Below, piece by piece: positions 44,987 to 54,784 of a DNA stretch of 64,000 nt (the stretch's first letter is position 1; each line of letters opens with the position of its first letter). The translations under genes and the position numbers were made by a program. The notes under the pieces are model-generated. The model did no database searches, was not told the DNA's origin, and saw nothing but the letters and a program-made list of their open reading frames with translations. Source of the stretch: CAZIOH01 sp964540815 (GTDB taxonomy: Bacteria > Myxococcota_A > Polyangia > Fen-1088); contig CAZIOH010000026.1 in NCBI GenBank assembly GCA_964540815.1, positions 4,791-68,790 of the forward strand. Direction: 5' to 3'.

Positions 44987-46348
44987 ATGGCCCCGCGACT
45001 TGCCACTCCATGGCCGACCGCGTTCAGATTCCGCCCGGGTCAGGGCAGGCGTGTCCCGGTCCTGGAGCCGCGGTCGGTCGTGGGCGAGCCGTGGCCGGAC
45101 CAGGCAGGCGCGGAATCCGGCCTCCCGGAACAGCGGCTCTTGGCCCCCCGGTTGCAGAGTCCCCGGGCATCCCACGCGTTCGTACGCGGCCCGCGATCCT
45201 CCTCCGGGTTGCCGGCGGCGCTGCTCGGCCTCGCCCTGGTCGTGCCGACGGGTGGGTGCCTCTACACCGATCCCATCAACATGCCCCCCACCGTCACCAT
45301 CACCTCGCCCCTGCATGTCTGGCATCACCAGGACGCGGCGTTCACGGCCATCGCGACCGATCCGGACGGTGGGGCGGTCCGGATCGCCTGGGCGCACACC
45401 GCCGGCAATTGCGTCGGCAGCAACCCGCTCGCCCAGACCCCCGTGGCCGACCCCGCCACCCCCTACACGGTGCCAGCCAGCGACACCGTCGGGACATTTT
45501 GCGTGTGGGTGTTTGCGACCGACCACCAGGGGGCCACCACCACCCAGCACCGGCCGGTCGATCCCGAGGACCATCCGCCCGTGCCGGATCTCCAGATCCT
45601 CCGCCCGGACCCCATCTCCGCCGGGGCCTTCCCGCTCTACACCGAGATGAAGCTCTCGGCCGCGAATTCGGTGGACGCGGACGGCGATCCCCTCGCCTTC
45701 GGCTGGAAGATCCTGCCGACGGCGTTCGCGCTGCCCGCGGCGGCCGCGGCCACCACCAGTGCGCTCGCCCCCTGTCGCGAGGACGATCCGACCTCCACGG
45801 CGACGATTTGCTTCGTGCCTCCCGCCCCCGGGCAGTACACGATCCGGGTGACGGTCAGCTCGTTGCCGGGAGCCGCTCCGGTCTGGCTGGACAAGACCTT
45901 CCTGGTGGCGACCGATCAGATGCCCTGCCTCACCGACACCACGCCGCCGCTCACCGATCCCCTGGTGGTGAGCACGGGCGCGAGCCCGCTGTCGTTCCAG
46001 GTGAACCGGGTGGTGGACGACGGAGATCCTTATCCGGTCGAGCCTGGCGGCGGCATCACGAGCTTCTCGTGGTTCCTCGGCCAGGACAGCGCGGCACCCG
46101 CCGGCGTCGGACCCGTCGTGCCCGCGGCGTCCCCGGTCGTGTATCAGCAGAGCGCCACGCTTCCCGTGTTCAGGGTCTACCCCTTCATGTACCGGCCGGG
46201 CGATCGGATCCGGGTGCGGGTCGAGATCCACGATCGCAATCCGGCGCCCATCGACGCGGTGCTGGCCGGCTGCGACGACGGCGCTGCCCTGTGTCCCCCG
46301 GCATCGATGTGCTACCAGCGCAAGACCTGGACGGTCGTGTTCAAGTGA
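44987..46348 (+). CDS. Ig/PKD-type domain lipoprotein (start uncertain)
   Basis: An exported lipoprotein. The hydrophobic segment ALLGLALVVPTGGC with its lipobox lies about 90 residues into the open frame, so the true start is probably internal; TTG 45152 gives a good signal length, while ATG 44987 or 44975 would place a long leader. Mature part: PPTVTITSPLHVWHHQDAAFTAIATDPDGG and repeats of Ig/PKD type (VDADGDPLAFGWKI, SFSWFLGQDS), and FVPPAPGQYTIRVTV. Sits 7 bases before the next lipoprotein gene, so the two form an operon. Role: presumed surface adhesion or carbohydrate binding; not proved. Confidence 0.75.
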   Translation: MAPRLATPWPTAFRFRPGQGRRVPVLEPRSVVGEPWPDQAGAESGLPEQRLLAPRLQSPRASHAFVRGPRSSSGLPAALLGLALVVPTGGCLYTDPINMPPTVTITSPLHVWHHQDAAFTAIATDPDGGAVRIAWAHTAGNCVGSNPLAQTPVADPATPYTVPASDTVGTFCVWVFATDHQGATTTQHRPVDPEDHPPVPDLQILRPDPISAGAFPLYTEMKLSAANSVDADGDPLAFGWKILPTAFALPAAAAATTSALAPCREDDPTSTATICFVPPAPGQYTIRVTVSSLPGAAPVWLDKTFLVATDQMPCLTDTTPPLTDPLVVSTGASPLSFQVNRVVDDGDPYPVEPGGGITSFSWFLGQDSAAPAGVGPVVPAASPVVYQQSATLPVFRVYPFMYRPGDRIRVRVEIHDRNPAPIDAVLAGCDDGAALCPPASMCYQRKTWTVVFK

Positions 46349-46355
46349 GCGAGCC

Positions 46356-48563
46356 ATGCCGACCAAGCTGACCAAGCCGGCCACGCCGGCTCTCGTTCGC
46401 CACGGCCTGGTGCTCGTGCTGGCGGTCGTCACCGCCGCGTCCTGTTCCGCCTCGGTTTCGACGGACGCGAGCTCCTCGACACCTGGCGGTAGCGGCAACG
46501 GCAGCGGGCCGACGGCCGGCTCGGGAGGCGCGGGGGCTGCGTCGTCGGCGTCGGGTGGGATGACCACGACCGGCGGCGGCACCGCTGCGGGCACGGGCAC
46601 TTCCTCTGGCTCGGGGAACCCCCCCAGCGCAACCGCGAGCAGCGGTGGTGCTTCTTTCGGGACCGGCGGCAGCTCCGCCTCCGGGGCCGGTGGCGCTGCC
46701 GCCGCCCCGCCGTCCTGCGCGGTCTCGCTCACCCCGATCGCGCCCACCAGCTTCGACGGGTCGGTCGCGGGCGCCGATGCCCGCTTCCGGGTCCAGGCCA
46801 GCGTCACCGGCGGGACTCGCGCGCCGAAGTGGGTGTGGACCGTCTCGTACGCCCCCGATCTGTCGGCCGTCATCCCCGTCACCACCGTCTCCGATCCGTC
46901 CACGGTGGAGTTTCCCATCACCATGGCCGGCATCTACAGCGTCCAGGTGGTGGTCGACGCGGGCCTCAGCTGCTTCGCCCAGCGCTCGATCACCGTCCTG
47001 CCACCCGAGAAGAACGTCCTCGTGTTTTCGATCACCCCGCCCGAGACCTACAGCCAGACCATCCCGGTGCAGAAGATCAAGAAGATGGTCGCCGGGACCG
47101 CGCCCGCGCCGCTCGCGATCGCCCTGCAAGGCGGCACCGCCATCCGCATCCTCCCGCAGACGGCCGCCGGCGACGCGCTGCCTTCCTACGTGCGGGTGCA
47201 CGGGCTCTCGTTCTCCAGCGTCATCGAGGGATACTCCGACCACGGCCCCGTACCGGCGGTCCTCCTGCCGTACCCCACCGAGGTCTACGAGGCGCTGGTG
47301 GTCCCCGACGACGTGATCGCGCCGAAGATCTTCAGCGGCGGCGACCTCCTCGGAGATCCGCAGCGCCTGGTGGCGCTGCCGATGAGCCCGGGCACCGAGG
47401 TGACGGGCGCCGCGACCAACGCCGGCGGTCAGCCGGTCGCCGGTGTGCGGGTGGTCCTGCGTTCGGGCACCCGCCCCTCGACGGTGGGGACCACCGCCGC
47501 CGACGGCACCTTCTCGGTGCTGACGCGAGACGGGACCCACGCGATGGTGTTCTCGCCGCCCCTCGACTCGGGCTTGCCCGAGGTGCACGTGCCCGCGTCG
47601 CCCGGGTTCGCCGTGGCGACCAGCGACACCGCCATCTCGGCCAGCGTGGTGTGGGCTGCGTCGAGCTCGGTGCCGGTGACCCTCCACGTGCGTTCCACCG
47701 ACGGAGCCTCCGATGTTCCCGGCGCCTGGGTGCGGCTCGAGTCCCCGCAGGAGCTGCCTGACGTGGCCACGGTGTCGATCCGGGGCTCGGCGGCTGCCGC
47801 CGCAGCAGCAGCGGCAGCCACTTCGAACCCGGCGAGCGCGATGAGCCCACCGCGCGCCATGACGGGCCCCGGCGCCGGACCGGTGATCAAGCTGTCCGCC
47901 TCGGGGATCGTGCGGGTCGACGCCACCACCGGGACCACCGGCCTCGCCCGCTTCTCGGCCGTGCCCGTCGGAAGCTACACGGTCACCATCGTTCCACCGG
48001 ACGGGATGTCGGGGCTGGCGATGCCGACCCGCGCCAGCGTCGTGGTCGCGGCCGGGGGATTGTCGAGCACGCTCTCCCTGGCGGCGCCGGTCATGCTGTC
48101 GGGGCGGCTGCTGCCCGTCGCCGCGACCGCCCACATGCGCGTCGTGGCGGTGGATCAGACCAGCGGAATCCCCGCGCCGCCGGTCGCCACCACCGTGGAC
48201 GACTCCGGCAGCTACCAGCTCGACCTCCCGCCGGGCCGCACCTACCAGCTCGAGGCCGATCCGCTCGGGGTCGCCAGCTTCGCGCGCACGGTCCTCGGGA
48301 CGGTGGCGCTCGGTGGGCAGGATCAGGCCGCCCCGGACTTCCAGGTGGCCGCCGGCGTCGCCATCACCGGGACGGTGAGCGGTCCCCCCGCCGATCCGCA
48401 GCAACTCGGGCCCGTGGCCATGGGCGGGGCGCTCATTCAGATCTTCTGCTCCTCGCTCTCCGCGGCGTGCCCGGCTCCTGACCAGCCGGTCGCCGAGGTG
48501 GCCACCCGCGCCGATGGTACCTTCCGCGTCTTCGTGCCCGCCGCCCTCTTGATGCAACCCTGA
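46356..48563 (+). CDS. Lipoprotein with carboxypeptidase-regulatory-like Ig domains
   Basis: A 735-residue lipoprotein: signal ending TAASC, then a Ser/Gly/Thr linker of about 90 residues, then Ig-like and CarboxypepD_reg-like units (SVAGADARFRVQASVTGG; TEVTGAATNAGGQPVAGVRVVLRSG with TAADGTFSVLTRDG; GLARFSAVPVGSYTVTIV). Each unit ends in a GTF or GSY turn. There is also an Ala-run (AAAAAAAAA) near residue 485. No enzyme motif is seen; a surface scaffold is likely. Separated from the upstream lipoprotein by seven bases. Confidence 0.8.
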   Translation: MPTKLTKPATPALVRHGLVLVLAVVTAASCSASVSTDASSSTPGGSGNGSGPTAGSGGAGAASSASGGMTTTGGGTAAGTGTSSGSGNPPSATASSGGASFGTGGSSASGAGGAAAAPPSCAVSLTPIAPTSFDGSVAGADARFRVQASVTGGTRAPKWVWTVSYAPDLSAVIPVTTVSDPSTVEFPITMAGIYSVQVVVDAGLSCFAQRSITVLPPEKNVLVFSITPPETYSQTIPVQKIKKMVAGTAPAPLAIALQGGTAIRILPQTAAGDALPSYVRVHGLSFSSVIEGYSDHGPVPAVLLPYPTEVYEALVVPDDVIAPKIFSGGDLLGDPQRLVALPMSPGTEVTGAATNAGGQPVAGVRVVLRSGTRPSTVGTTAADGTFSVLTRDGTHAMVFSPPLDSGLPEVHVPASPGFAVATSDTAISASVVWAASSSVPVTLHVRSTDGASDVPGAWVRLESPQELPDVATVSIRGSAAAAAAAAAATSNPASAMSPPRAMTGPGAGPVIKLSASGIVRVDATTGTTGLARFSAVPVGSYTVTIVPPDGMSGLAMPTRASVVVAAGGLSSTLSLAAPVMLSGRLLPVAATAHMRVVAVDQTSGIPAPPVATTVDDSGSYQLDLPPGRTYQLEADPLGVASFARTVLGTVALGGQDQAAPDFQVAAGVAITGTVSGPPADPQQLGPVAMGGALIQIFCSSLSAACPAPDQPVAEVATRADGTFRVFVPAALLMQP

Positions 48564-48597
48564 GAAGATTACCGGCGCCTCTGACAGGTCCTTTCCT

Positions 48598-48650
48598 CCT
48601 CCTCCTCGTCCTCGTTCCCCGTCGCGTCAGGTCGTGGGACGAGGACCGGT
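48598..48650. repeat. Dispersed intergenic repeat, copy 3 (hairpin)
   Basis: CCTCGTCCTCGTTCCCC at 48602-48620 pairs with GTGGGACGAGGAC at 48635-48647, around a 15-base centre containing GTCGCGTCAGGTC. The right arm contains GGTCGTGGGACGAGGAC, identical to the core of copy 1. It lies between two plus-strand genes, and an open frame starting in it should be ignored. Confidence 0.65.
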
Positions 48651-48699
48651 CCCCCACAGCGAGAAATATTCCGTCTTTGGGGTTAGGCTGCCGCCTCTC

Positions 48700-51600
48700 G
48701 TGAGATCGCAGACCCTGATCGCCGTCGCGGCCTCGACCCTCGGTCTGGCGATGGTTTCCGGGTGTCGCACCTACCGCGGTGCTCTGTCGGGTGCCCTGTC
48801 GCTGGTGCCGGGGGTCCACCTGGCCGAGCCCGCGCCCATCCGTCCGAGCGGAACCGAGACCCGTTCGGCGTTCGAGCTGTCGAACGGAATGCGGGTGGTC
48901 CTCGAGGAGAACCACGCCACGTCCGCGGTGGCGATCCAGGCCTGGATCGACGCTGGCTCCATCCACGACCCGGTCGACCGGCCCGGCGTGGCCTGCATGC
49001 TCGAGGAGCTGGTGCTCCGCGCGCCACGCCTGGCCACCTTCGCCGACCTCGGTGGCCGCGTTGCGGGCTGGACCAGCCACGACGCAGCCGTGTTTCGGGC
49101 CACCGTCGCCGGCACCTTCGCCGGCGCCGCGCTGGCCGCGCTGTCCGAGGCCCTCCTCCACCCGGACTGGTCCCCTGCCGCGCTCGGCGCCGCGGTCGAG
49201 GTGGTCCGTCGCGGAGGCGCCTCGAGCGTCCGCCAGACCGGGCTCGCGCAGCAGCGCGGAGTCGCCCTCCTGGCGCTCGGGCTCGCCTTCGGACCGGGCG
49301 GCTATGCCCGCCCCCTGGTGCCGGCCCCCGGAGAGCTCGCGCGGCTCGGCACGGCGGAGCTGCGCAGCTTTCACGACGAGCTCTACCTCGCCCCGCGCGT
49401 CGATCTCGTGGTGGTGGGCGACTTCAACGCCAAGGAGATGCGGGCCAGCCTGCAGAGCACCTTCGGAGCCTGGCCAGCGCGCCCGGGAGGCCCGCGCGCG
49501 CCCGGCGTCGCCCGGGCCGTGCAGGCCGTCGCCGTGCCGCCAGCGCTCGGCGAGGGAGCAGGCGCCGGGCCGAGGCTCACCGTCGTCGCCGGCGGCGTGA
49601 CGGAGCCCGAGATCGCCGTGGGCTTTCGCACGCCGCCCGCCCGGGATGGCGATCTCCCGGCGCTCGAGCTGCTCGCCGCCGTCGTGGGTCGTCCGGCGGT
49701 CGGGCGCCTGGCGGTGGACGTCGCGCAGAATCGACAGATGGCGAGCGCGACCGGGGCCTACCTGTTCGGCTCGCGCCAGGGGGGGCTGCTGGTGGCCCAC
49801 GCGACCCTCACCCCGGGGCCGATCGACGACGCCGCCGCGGCCGTCATCGACACCCTGCTCCGGCTCGGGAGCGAGCGCCTCGACCGGGACGAGCTCGAAC
49901 GCGCACGCGTGGCCGTCGAGGGCGAGGATGCTGCTCGCCGCGCCAGCCTGGATGGCTACGCGACCCGGCTCGGGTGGTTCGCGTCGCTCACCGGCAAGGC
50001 CGGCCACGAGCGCACGTACCGCGAGCGGTTGCGAACCGTCGACGTCGGCGAGCTGCGGAAGGTGGCGGCCAGGTACCTGCGCGCGAGCAACATGGTGGTG
50101 GCCGTGCTCGTTCCCGGGCAGCGCGCGGATGTCGCGGCCGGCAGCGCCTTCGATGCCGCGCCGTCAACCGGCGTGCCGGCGACCGCCGCGCCGTCTACAG
50201 TGATGGCGCGTCTCGAGCGCGTCCTGGCGGCCTGTGAACAAAGGGCTCCGGCGCCGCTGCCCACCCGCCGCGCGTCCGCCGCCGCCGTCGGGCAGGACGA
50301 CCTCGAGTACCGCTTGACCTCCGGCGTGCGCCTGCTCGTCATCCCCGACGACACCGCGACCCAGGTCTCGCTCCGCGCCGTCTGGTCCGGGGGGGCTCGC
50401 ACGGAGGACGCCCGCCTCGCCGGCGCCTCGGCGCTGCTCGCGCGCCTCTTGCCCCTCGGGACCCGCTCGCGGCGGGCCGAGCCGCTCGCCTCCGAGATGA
50501 CCGAGATCGCCGGCAACCTGGCGGGCATCGCCGGACCCGACGTTTTTGGTCTCCGCGCCGACTTCCTCGCCACCCGCTGGGAGCGGGGGGTGGAGCTGGT
50601 GGTGGATGTCCTGCGCAACCCGCGCTTCGCCGAGGAGGACGTGGAGCGCGAGCGGCGCGTGCAGCTCGACCTCATCCGCGACGACGAGGTGGCCCCGGCC
50701 GCCGTTGCCCTGCGCACGTTTCGCGAGGCCCTCTACGGCGGGCACCCCTATCGCCGCGATCCCCTCGGGACCGTGCAGTCGGTCTCGGCGCTCACGCGCC
50801 GCCGCTTGCTGGATCACTATCGCCGCAGCTACCGTCCTTCGTCCTTGACCATCGCGGTGGTGGGCGCGGTGCCCCCGTCCGAGCTGGCGAACAAGCTGCA
50901 GACCCTCTTCTCGGACGCGTCGCCTGTCGCTCCGCCGGCCGCCGCGCCCGCGTCCGTCCCGCCCCGCGTCGCGGTCGTGGGTGCCCCGCTGGTGGTCGAG
51001 CGCGTGGTCGGCCGGCCCGGCGGCGCCGGGGGGGCAGGGGGGCAGGCATCCCCGCAGACCGCATCCGCACGCCACGCGGCTGGCCCGACACCTGGCCCCT
51101 CCGTGCCGACCCGGGTGGTGCTCGGTTACCTCGGCCTCACGGTCCTGGATCCCGACCGGTTCGCGTTCGACGTGCTGGTGGAGCTCCTCTCGGGTCGGGG
51201 ACCGACGCCGCGCGCACCGGGCCGCGCTGGCACCGACACCTCCGAGGCCTCGGAGACGGCGGCCCCCGCGGTGGGCAGCCGTCTCGCCGCCGTCTCCGCC
51301 GGGGTTGGGGTCTCGGAATCTCCGGCCGTACTGGCGGAGGAAGCGGTCGATGGCGGTTTTCTGGCGATCTCGTTCCAGGTCGACCCCGATGCCTCCGTGG
51401 ATGAGGCGGTCGCGGCCCTGCGCCGTGCGCTCGCGACCGTGACCACCCCGGGCGCCGCGCCCAGCGCCGAGGAGGTGGCGTGGGCCCGCCAGCTGCTGGT
51501 GGGGCGCAGCGCGCTCGCCTTCGAGCGGCGCGGGGCCGTGGCCATGGCCCTCGCGCTTCACGGCGCGCTCGGCGAGAACGTCCCGTCCTACCGCCGCGGC

Positions 51601-51822
51601 AGCGCCGGGCTGGCCGAGGTGCAGGTGGCGGATGTCTTGCGCGTCGCACGCCGCGTGATAGATCCCGGACGCGAGGTGCTGGTCATCCTGAGGCCAGAGG
51701 AGCAGGCCCTTGGCCCGAGGGAACGAGATGAGAAGAGCGTCGCCCGGATGAACCAGATTCCCGCCGGATTCCGCGGTGGGTATGCGGACGCCCACGGGCC
51801 GTCGCCCTCCCCGGGACGCTGA
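48700..51822 (+). CDS. M16-type (pitrilysin/insulinase) lipoprotein, catalytic motif degenerate
   Basis: About 1040 residues with two M16 halves. Signal ends LGLAMVSGC, a lipobox. First half: FELSNGMRVVLEENHATSAVAIQAWIDAGSIHDPVDRPGVACMLEELVLRAP. In active M16 proteins this segment is HxxEH; here it reads CMLEE at 99-103, so both zinc-ligand histidines are lost. In the second half the same place reads GASALLARLLPLG, also without HxxEH. Zinc peptidase activity is therefore unlikely, though the fold is intact. I chose GTG 48700, because the longer frame from 48634 begins inside repeat copy 3. Gene order suggests an operon with the kinase (4 bases) and the CPBP protease. Confidence 0.85.
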   Translation: MRSQTLIAVAASTLGLAMVSGCRTYRGALSGALSLVPGVHLAEPAPIRPSGTETRSAFELSNGMRVVLEENHATSAVAIQAWIDAGSIHDPVDRPGVACMLEELVLRAPRLATFADLGGRVAGWTSHDAAVFRATVAGTFAGAALAALSEALLHPDWSPAALGAAVEVVRRGGASSVRQTGLAQQRGVALLALGLAFGPGGYARPLVPAPGELARLGTAELRSFHDELYLAPRVDLVVVGDFNAKEMRASLQSTFGAWPARPGGPRAPGVARAVQAVAVPPALGEGAGAGPRLTVVAGGVTEPEIAVGFRTPPARDGDLPALELLAAVVGRPAVGRLAVDVAQNRQMASATGAYLFGSRQGGLLVAHATLTPGPIDDAAAAVIDTLLRLGSERLDRDELERARVAVEGEDAARRASLDGYATRLGWFASLTGKAGHERTYRERLRTVDVGELRKVAARYLRASNMVVAVLVPGQRADVAAGSAFDAAPSTGVPATAAPSTVMARLERVLAACEQRAPAPLPTRRASAAAVGQDDLEYRLTSGVRLLVIPDDTATQVSLRAVWSGGARTEDARLAGASALLARLLPLGTRSRRAEPLASEMTEIAGNLAGIAGPDVFGLRADFLATRWERGVELVVDVLRNPRFAEEDVERERRVQLDLIRDDEVAPAAVALRTFREALYGGHPYRRDPLGTVQSVSALTRRRLLDHYRRSYRPSSLTIAVVGAVPPSELANKLQTLFSDASPVAPPAAAPASVPPRVAVVGAPLVVERVVGRPGGAGGAGGQASPQTASARHAAGPTPGPSVPTRVVLGYLGLTVLDPDRFAFDVLVELLSGRGPTPRAPGRAGTDTSEASETAAPAVGSRLAAVSAGVGVSESPAVLAEEAVDGGFLAISFQVDPDASVDEAVAALRRALATVTTPGAAPSAEEVAWARQLLVGRSALAFERRGAVAMALALHGALGENVPSYRRGSAGLAEVQVADVLRVARRVIDPGREVLVILRPEEQALGPRERDEKSVARMNQIPAGFRGGYADAHGPSPSPGR

Positions 51823-51826
51823 GCCC

Positions 51827-53872
51827 ATGTCCATGTCGACCTCGACGGTGGTCTGCCCCGCCTGCGCCCACGCGGCGTCGGCGGAGCTCGGCACCTGTCC
51901 CCGCTGTCGCGGTGCCTTGCGCGATCCGCTGCTCGGCACGGTGCTCGGCGACCGTTACCGGATCATGGCGCGCCTCGGCACCGGGGGAATGGGCGCCGTC
52001 TACCGCGCCGAGCACCTCACCCTCAAGCGCGACGTCGCCGTGAAGGTCCTCCTGCCCGAGATGGGCAACAAGGAAGAATTCGTGCGCCGCTTCCAGCGCG
52101 AGGCGGAGTCCGCCAGCCGCCTGGCGCACATCAACATCATCTCCGTCACGGACTTCGGGCGCACGCCCGACGGGCTCCTCTTCCTCGTCATGGAGTACCT
52201 GGACGGGGAGGCGCTCTCGGCGCTGATCCGGCGCGGTCCCATCGCCCTTCCGCGCGCCGTCGCGATCTTCGGACAGATCCTCGACGGTCTCGGCCACGCC
52301 CACGCCGCCGGGATCGTGCACCGCGATCTCAAGCCCGACAACATCATGCTGGTCGAGCGGGAAGGGCGCCCCGACGTGGTCAAGCTGCTCGACTTCGGGA
52401 TCGCCAAGGTCACCGATCCCGAAGGGCACCGCGAGGCCCTCACCCAGGCCGGTGTGATCTTCGGGACTCCGGAATACCTCTCGCCCGAGCAGGCCCTCGG
52501 CGAGCCGGTCGACGCGCGCGCCGATCTCTACGCCGCCGGGGTCATCCTCTACGAGATGCTGACCGGGCGGCGTCCGTTCGAGTCCGACGACAAGGTGAAG
52601 ATCATCTCGATGCACCTGTCGCACGCCGTCCCGGGCATCGAGACCCTCGATCTCGGGTTCGCGCTCCCCGGCCCGGTCACCGAGCTCGTCATGCAGTCGC
52701 TCGAGAAGCCGCGCGAGCACCGATTCTCGTCCGCCGCGGCGTTTCGGAGCGCCCTCGCCGAGGCCGTGGCGGCGAGCCCGCCGCCGCTCGTGTCGCCGCC
52801 CGCTGGCCCCTGGGCCCAGGCGGTGGCCAGGACCGGGAGCGGCGCGGGATCGTCACCCGACGCCTCCCGGCCGGGAGCGCTGCAGTCCCGTGCCGACGGC
52901 CCGGTCCAGGGCGAGCGGAGCGGTCATGGTTCCAGCCATGGTTCGAGTCCCGGTTCGAGTCCTGGGTCCTCCGGGTTGCGGCGCTCGCCCGTGACGTGGC
53001 TCGTGCTCGCCATCGCGGCGGCCGTGGGGCTGGGCGGGCTCGGCTGGCTGGCGCTCGGCCACCGGGCCTCCGGGCCGCCGCGCAGCCCGGTGGTCAAGGC
53101 CCGGGTCCCGAGCGTGGCGCCAGCCCCGGCCGAGCTGGCGGTGCAGCTTCGTGTGGTCGAGAGCTGGCTGGCGGCGGCCGAGACCGCCAAGGCCCGCGTC
53201 TCGCTCGAGCAGCTCCTGGCCCAGCACCCGAGCGATGCCCGCGTCCGGTACTTGCTCGGTCGGGTGGCCTTCGCCGAGGACCGGCGCGTGCAGGCCCTCG
53301 ACAACTACCGCGAGGCCATCGCGCTCGATCCCGGGTTTCGAGCCGATGCGGTGCTGCTCGAGCATCTCGGCCTCGTCCTCACCGATCCCCGGAACGACGG
53401 TCGGGGCGCCGATCCCAAGGCCGCCGATGCGGCCCTCGAGCTCGCCATCGAGCGGGTGGGGCGGCCAGCCACCGAGCTCCTGGTCCGGGTGGCCAACGCC
53501 CCGGGGGACGTCGACCGGCGCCAGAAGGCGGCGCTCGCGCTCGACGAGCTCGGGGAGGGTGCGCGGGTCGATCACGTGAGCCTCGCCGTCGCCGCCCTCA
53601 GGCGGGCCGCCGCCTGCGAGGACCGCAAGCCGCTGGTGGTCCAGCTCGGAAACAGCCAGGACTTGCGGGCGCTCGCCCCCCTGCGTGGGCTCCGCCCGCG
53701 CTCCGGGCTCGGCGGGCTCTTTGCTCAGGCGCCGGATTCGTCCTGCATGAAGGCCGAGCTCGACGAGGCCATCCAGAAGCTCGAGGAGCGCCTGCCGCCC
53801 GAACGGAAGGCCACCCGTCGATCGAGCAACCGGAAATCCAGCGCCCATGGACCCCTCATGCGGGGACGTTGA
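51827..53872 (+). CDS. Ser/Thr protein kinase with zinc ribbon, membrane helix and TPR-like tail
   Basis: A 681-residue kinase. Residues 10-27 carry two CxxC pairs (CPAC, CPRC) as a small zinc ribbon. The kinase domain has GTGGMGAVYR, Lys73, HRDLKPDN at 165-172, DFG at 189-191 and GTPEYLSPEQA. A linker with GSSHGSSPGSSPGSSG precedes a membrane helix near 387-411. The outer part has TPR-like ARVSLEQLLAQHPSDARVRYLLGRVAFAEDR repeats. It lies between the M16-type and CPBP genes, only four and three bases apart, so all three should be co-transcribed. ATG 51827 is four bases after the preceding stop. Confidence 0.93.
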   Translation: MSMSTSTVVCPACAHAASAELGTCPRCRGALRDPLLGTVLGDRYRIMARLGTGGMGAVYRAEHLTLKRDVAVKVLLPEMGNKEEFVRRFQREAESASRLAHINIISVTDFGRTPDGLLFLVMEYLDGEALSALIRRGPIALPRAVAIFGQILDGLGHAHAAGIVHRDLKPDNIMLVEREGRPDVVKLLDFGIAKVTDPEGHREALTQAGVIFGTPEYLSPEQALGEPVDARADLYAAGVILYEMLTGRRPFESDDKVKIISMHLSHAVPGIETLDLGFALPGPVTELVMQSLEKPREHRFSSAAAFRSALAEAVAASPPPLVSPPAGPWAQAVARTGSGAGSSPDASRPGALQSRADGPVQGERSGHGSSHGSSPGSSPGSSGLRRSPVTWLVLAIAAAVGLGGLGWLALGHRASGPPRSPVVKARVPSVAPAPAELAVQLRVVESWLAAAETAKARVSLEQLLAQHPSDARVRYLLGRVAFAEDRRVQALDNYREAIALDPGFRADAVLLEHLGLVLTDPRNDGRGADPKAADAALELAIERVGRPATELLVRVANAPGDVDRRQKAALALDELGEGARVDHVSLAVAALRRAAACEDRKPLVVQLGNSQDLRALAPLRGLRPRSGLGGLFAQAPDSSCMKAELDEAIQKLEERLPPERKATRRSSNRKSSAHGPLMRGR

Positions 53873-53875
53873 TTC

Positions 53876-54658
53876 ATGCCATCGAAAATTCAAAAGCCGG
53901 TCAAGAAGCCAACCACCAAGTCGCCCCGGCCCACCCCCTCGGGCGGCGGCCGACGGGGCTCACCCGGCTCGCGCAACCTTCTCAGCAACCTGGTGCTGGT
54001 GTTCCCGCTGTTCCTCATCTACCAGATCGGGGTCCTCGTCACCTATCCGCTCGTGAACGGGGCCGACCTGCTCACCCGCTTCCTGCTCCAGAACCTGGCG
54101 CTCACGCGCTCGGCGTACCTCGGGTACTCGGCGGCGGTCGCCGCGGTGTTCGCGATCGCCGTCCTGGTCCTCCGGCGGCGCCAGAGCCTGAACCTCTCCA
54201 TGTTCGTTCCGGTCCTGCTCGAGAGCGCCATCTTCGCCATGACCATGGGCTCGGCGATCGTGTTCGTGATGACCCGAGCCTTCGGGATCAACCCGCGCCT
54301 CGCGACGGGCCTCCTCGGACAGGGCCTCGTCACCCGCATGGTCATGTCGATCGGCGCGGGGGTCTGGGAGGAGATCACCTTCCGCCTCGGCATCCTCTGC
54401 GGTGTGATGTTCGTGTGCGAACGGCTGCTGGGGATGCGCCGGTTCTTGGCCCTCGCCTCGGCGTTCGTGCTCTCGTCGTTGCTGTTCTCGGCCGCCCACC
54501 ATATCCCCCCCTACGGCGATCCGCTCGATCTCGGCGTCTTCACCTTTCGCTTCCTGGCGGGGATGATCTTCGCGTCACTCTTCTGGTTCCGCGGCTTCGC
54601 GGTCGCCGTCTACACCCACGCCCTCTACGATCTCTACGTGCTCATCATCCGAGGGTGA
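53876..54658 (+). CDS. CPBP-family intramembrane glutamic endopeptidase
   Basis: A 260-residue polytopic protein with about seven helices after a basic N-terminus (MPSKIQKPVKKPTTKSPRP). The three CPBP (Abi/Rce1) motifs are present: EEITFR at 165-170, FSAAHHI near 203 and a C-terminal YTHALYD. This is a membrane protease or scaffold of the CAAX type; in bacteria such proteins process peptides or are regulatory. It is the last gene of the M16-type, kinase, CPBP cluster, beginning three bases after the kinase stop. Confidence 0.9.
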   Translation: MPSKIQKPVKKPTTKSPRPTPSGGGRRGSPGSRNLLSNLVLVFPLFLIYQIGVLVTYPLVNGADLLTRFLLQNLALTRSAYLGYSAAVAAVFAIAVLVLRRRQSLNLSMFVPVLLESAIFAMTMGSAIVFVMTRAFGINPRLATGLLGQGLVTRMVMSIGAGVWEEITFRLGILCGVMFVCERLLGMRRFLALASAFVLSSLLFSAAHHIPPYGDPLDLGVFTFRFLAGMIFASLFWFRGFAVAVYTHALYDLYVLIIRG

Positions 54659-54784
54659 TCCCCGAGTCCGTGTTCCACGAGCGGGTGGCGGCCAGCGAGT
54701 CGCGGTGTACGCACGCTATACGCACACGCCCCACCTCCGCCCGCTGGCCCCACTCGAGCTCGGCCTCGTCCCGACCGGGATGAG

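Noticed and set aside
48634..48699. Earlier GTG start for the M16-type gene
   Set aside because: It begins inside repeat copy 3, and the signal peptide would not be at the N-terminus.
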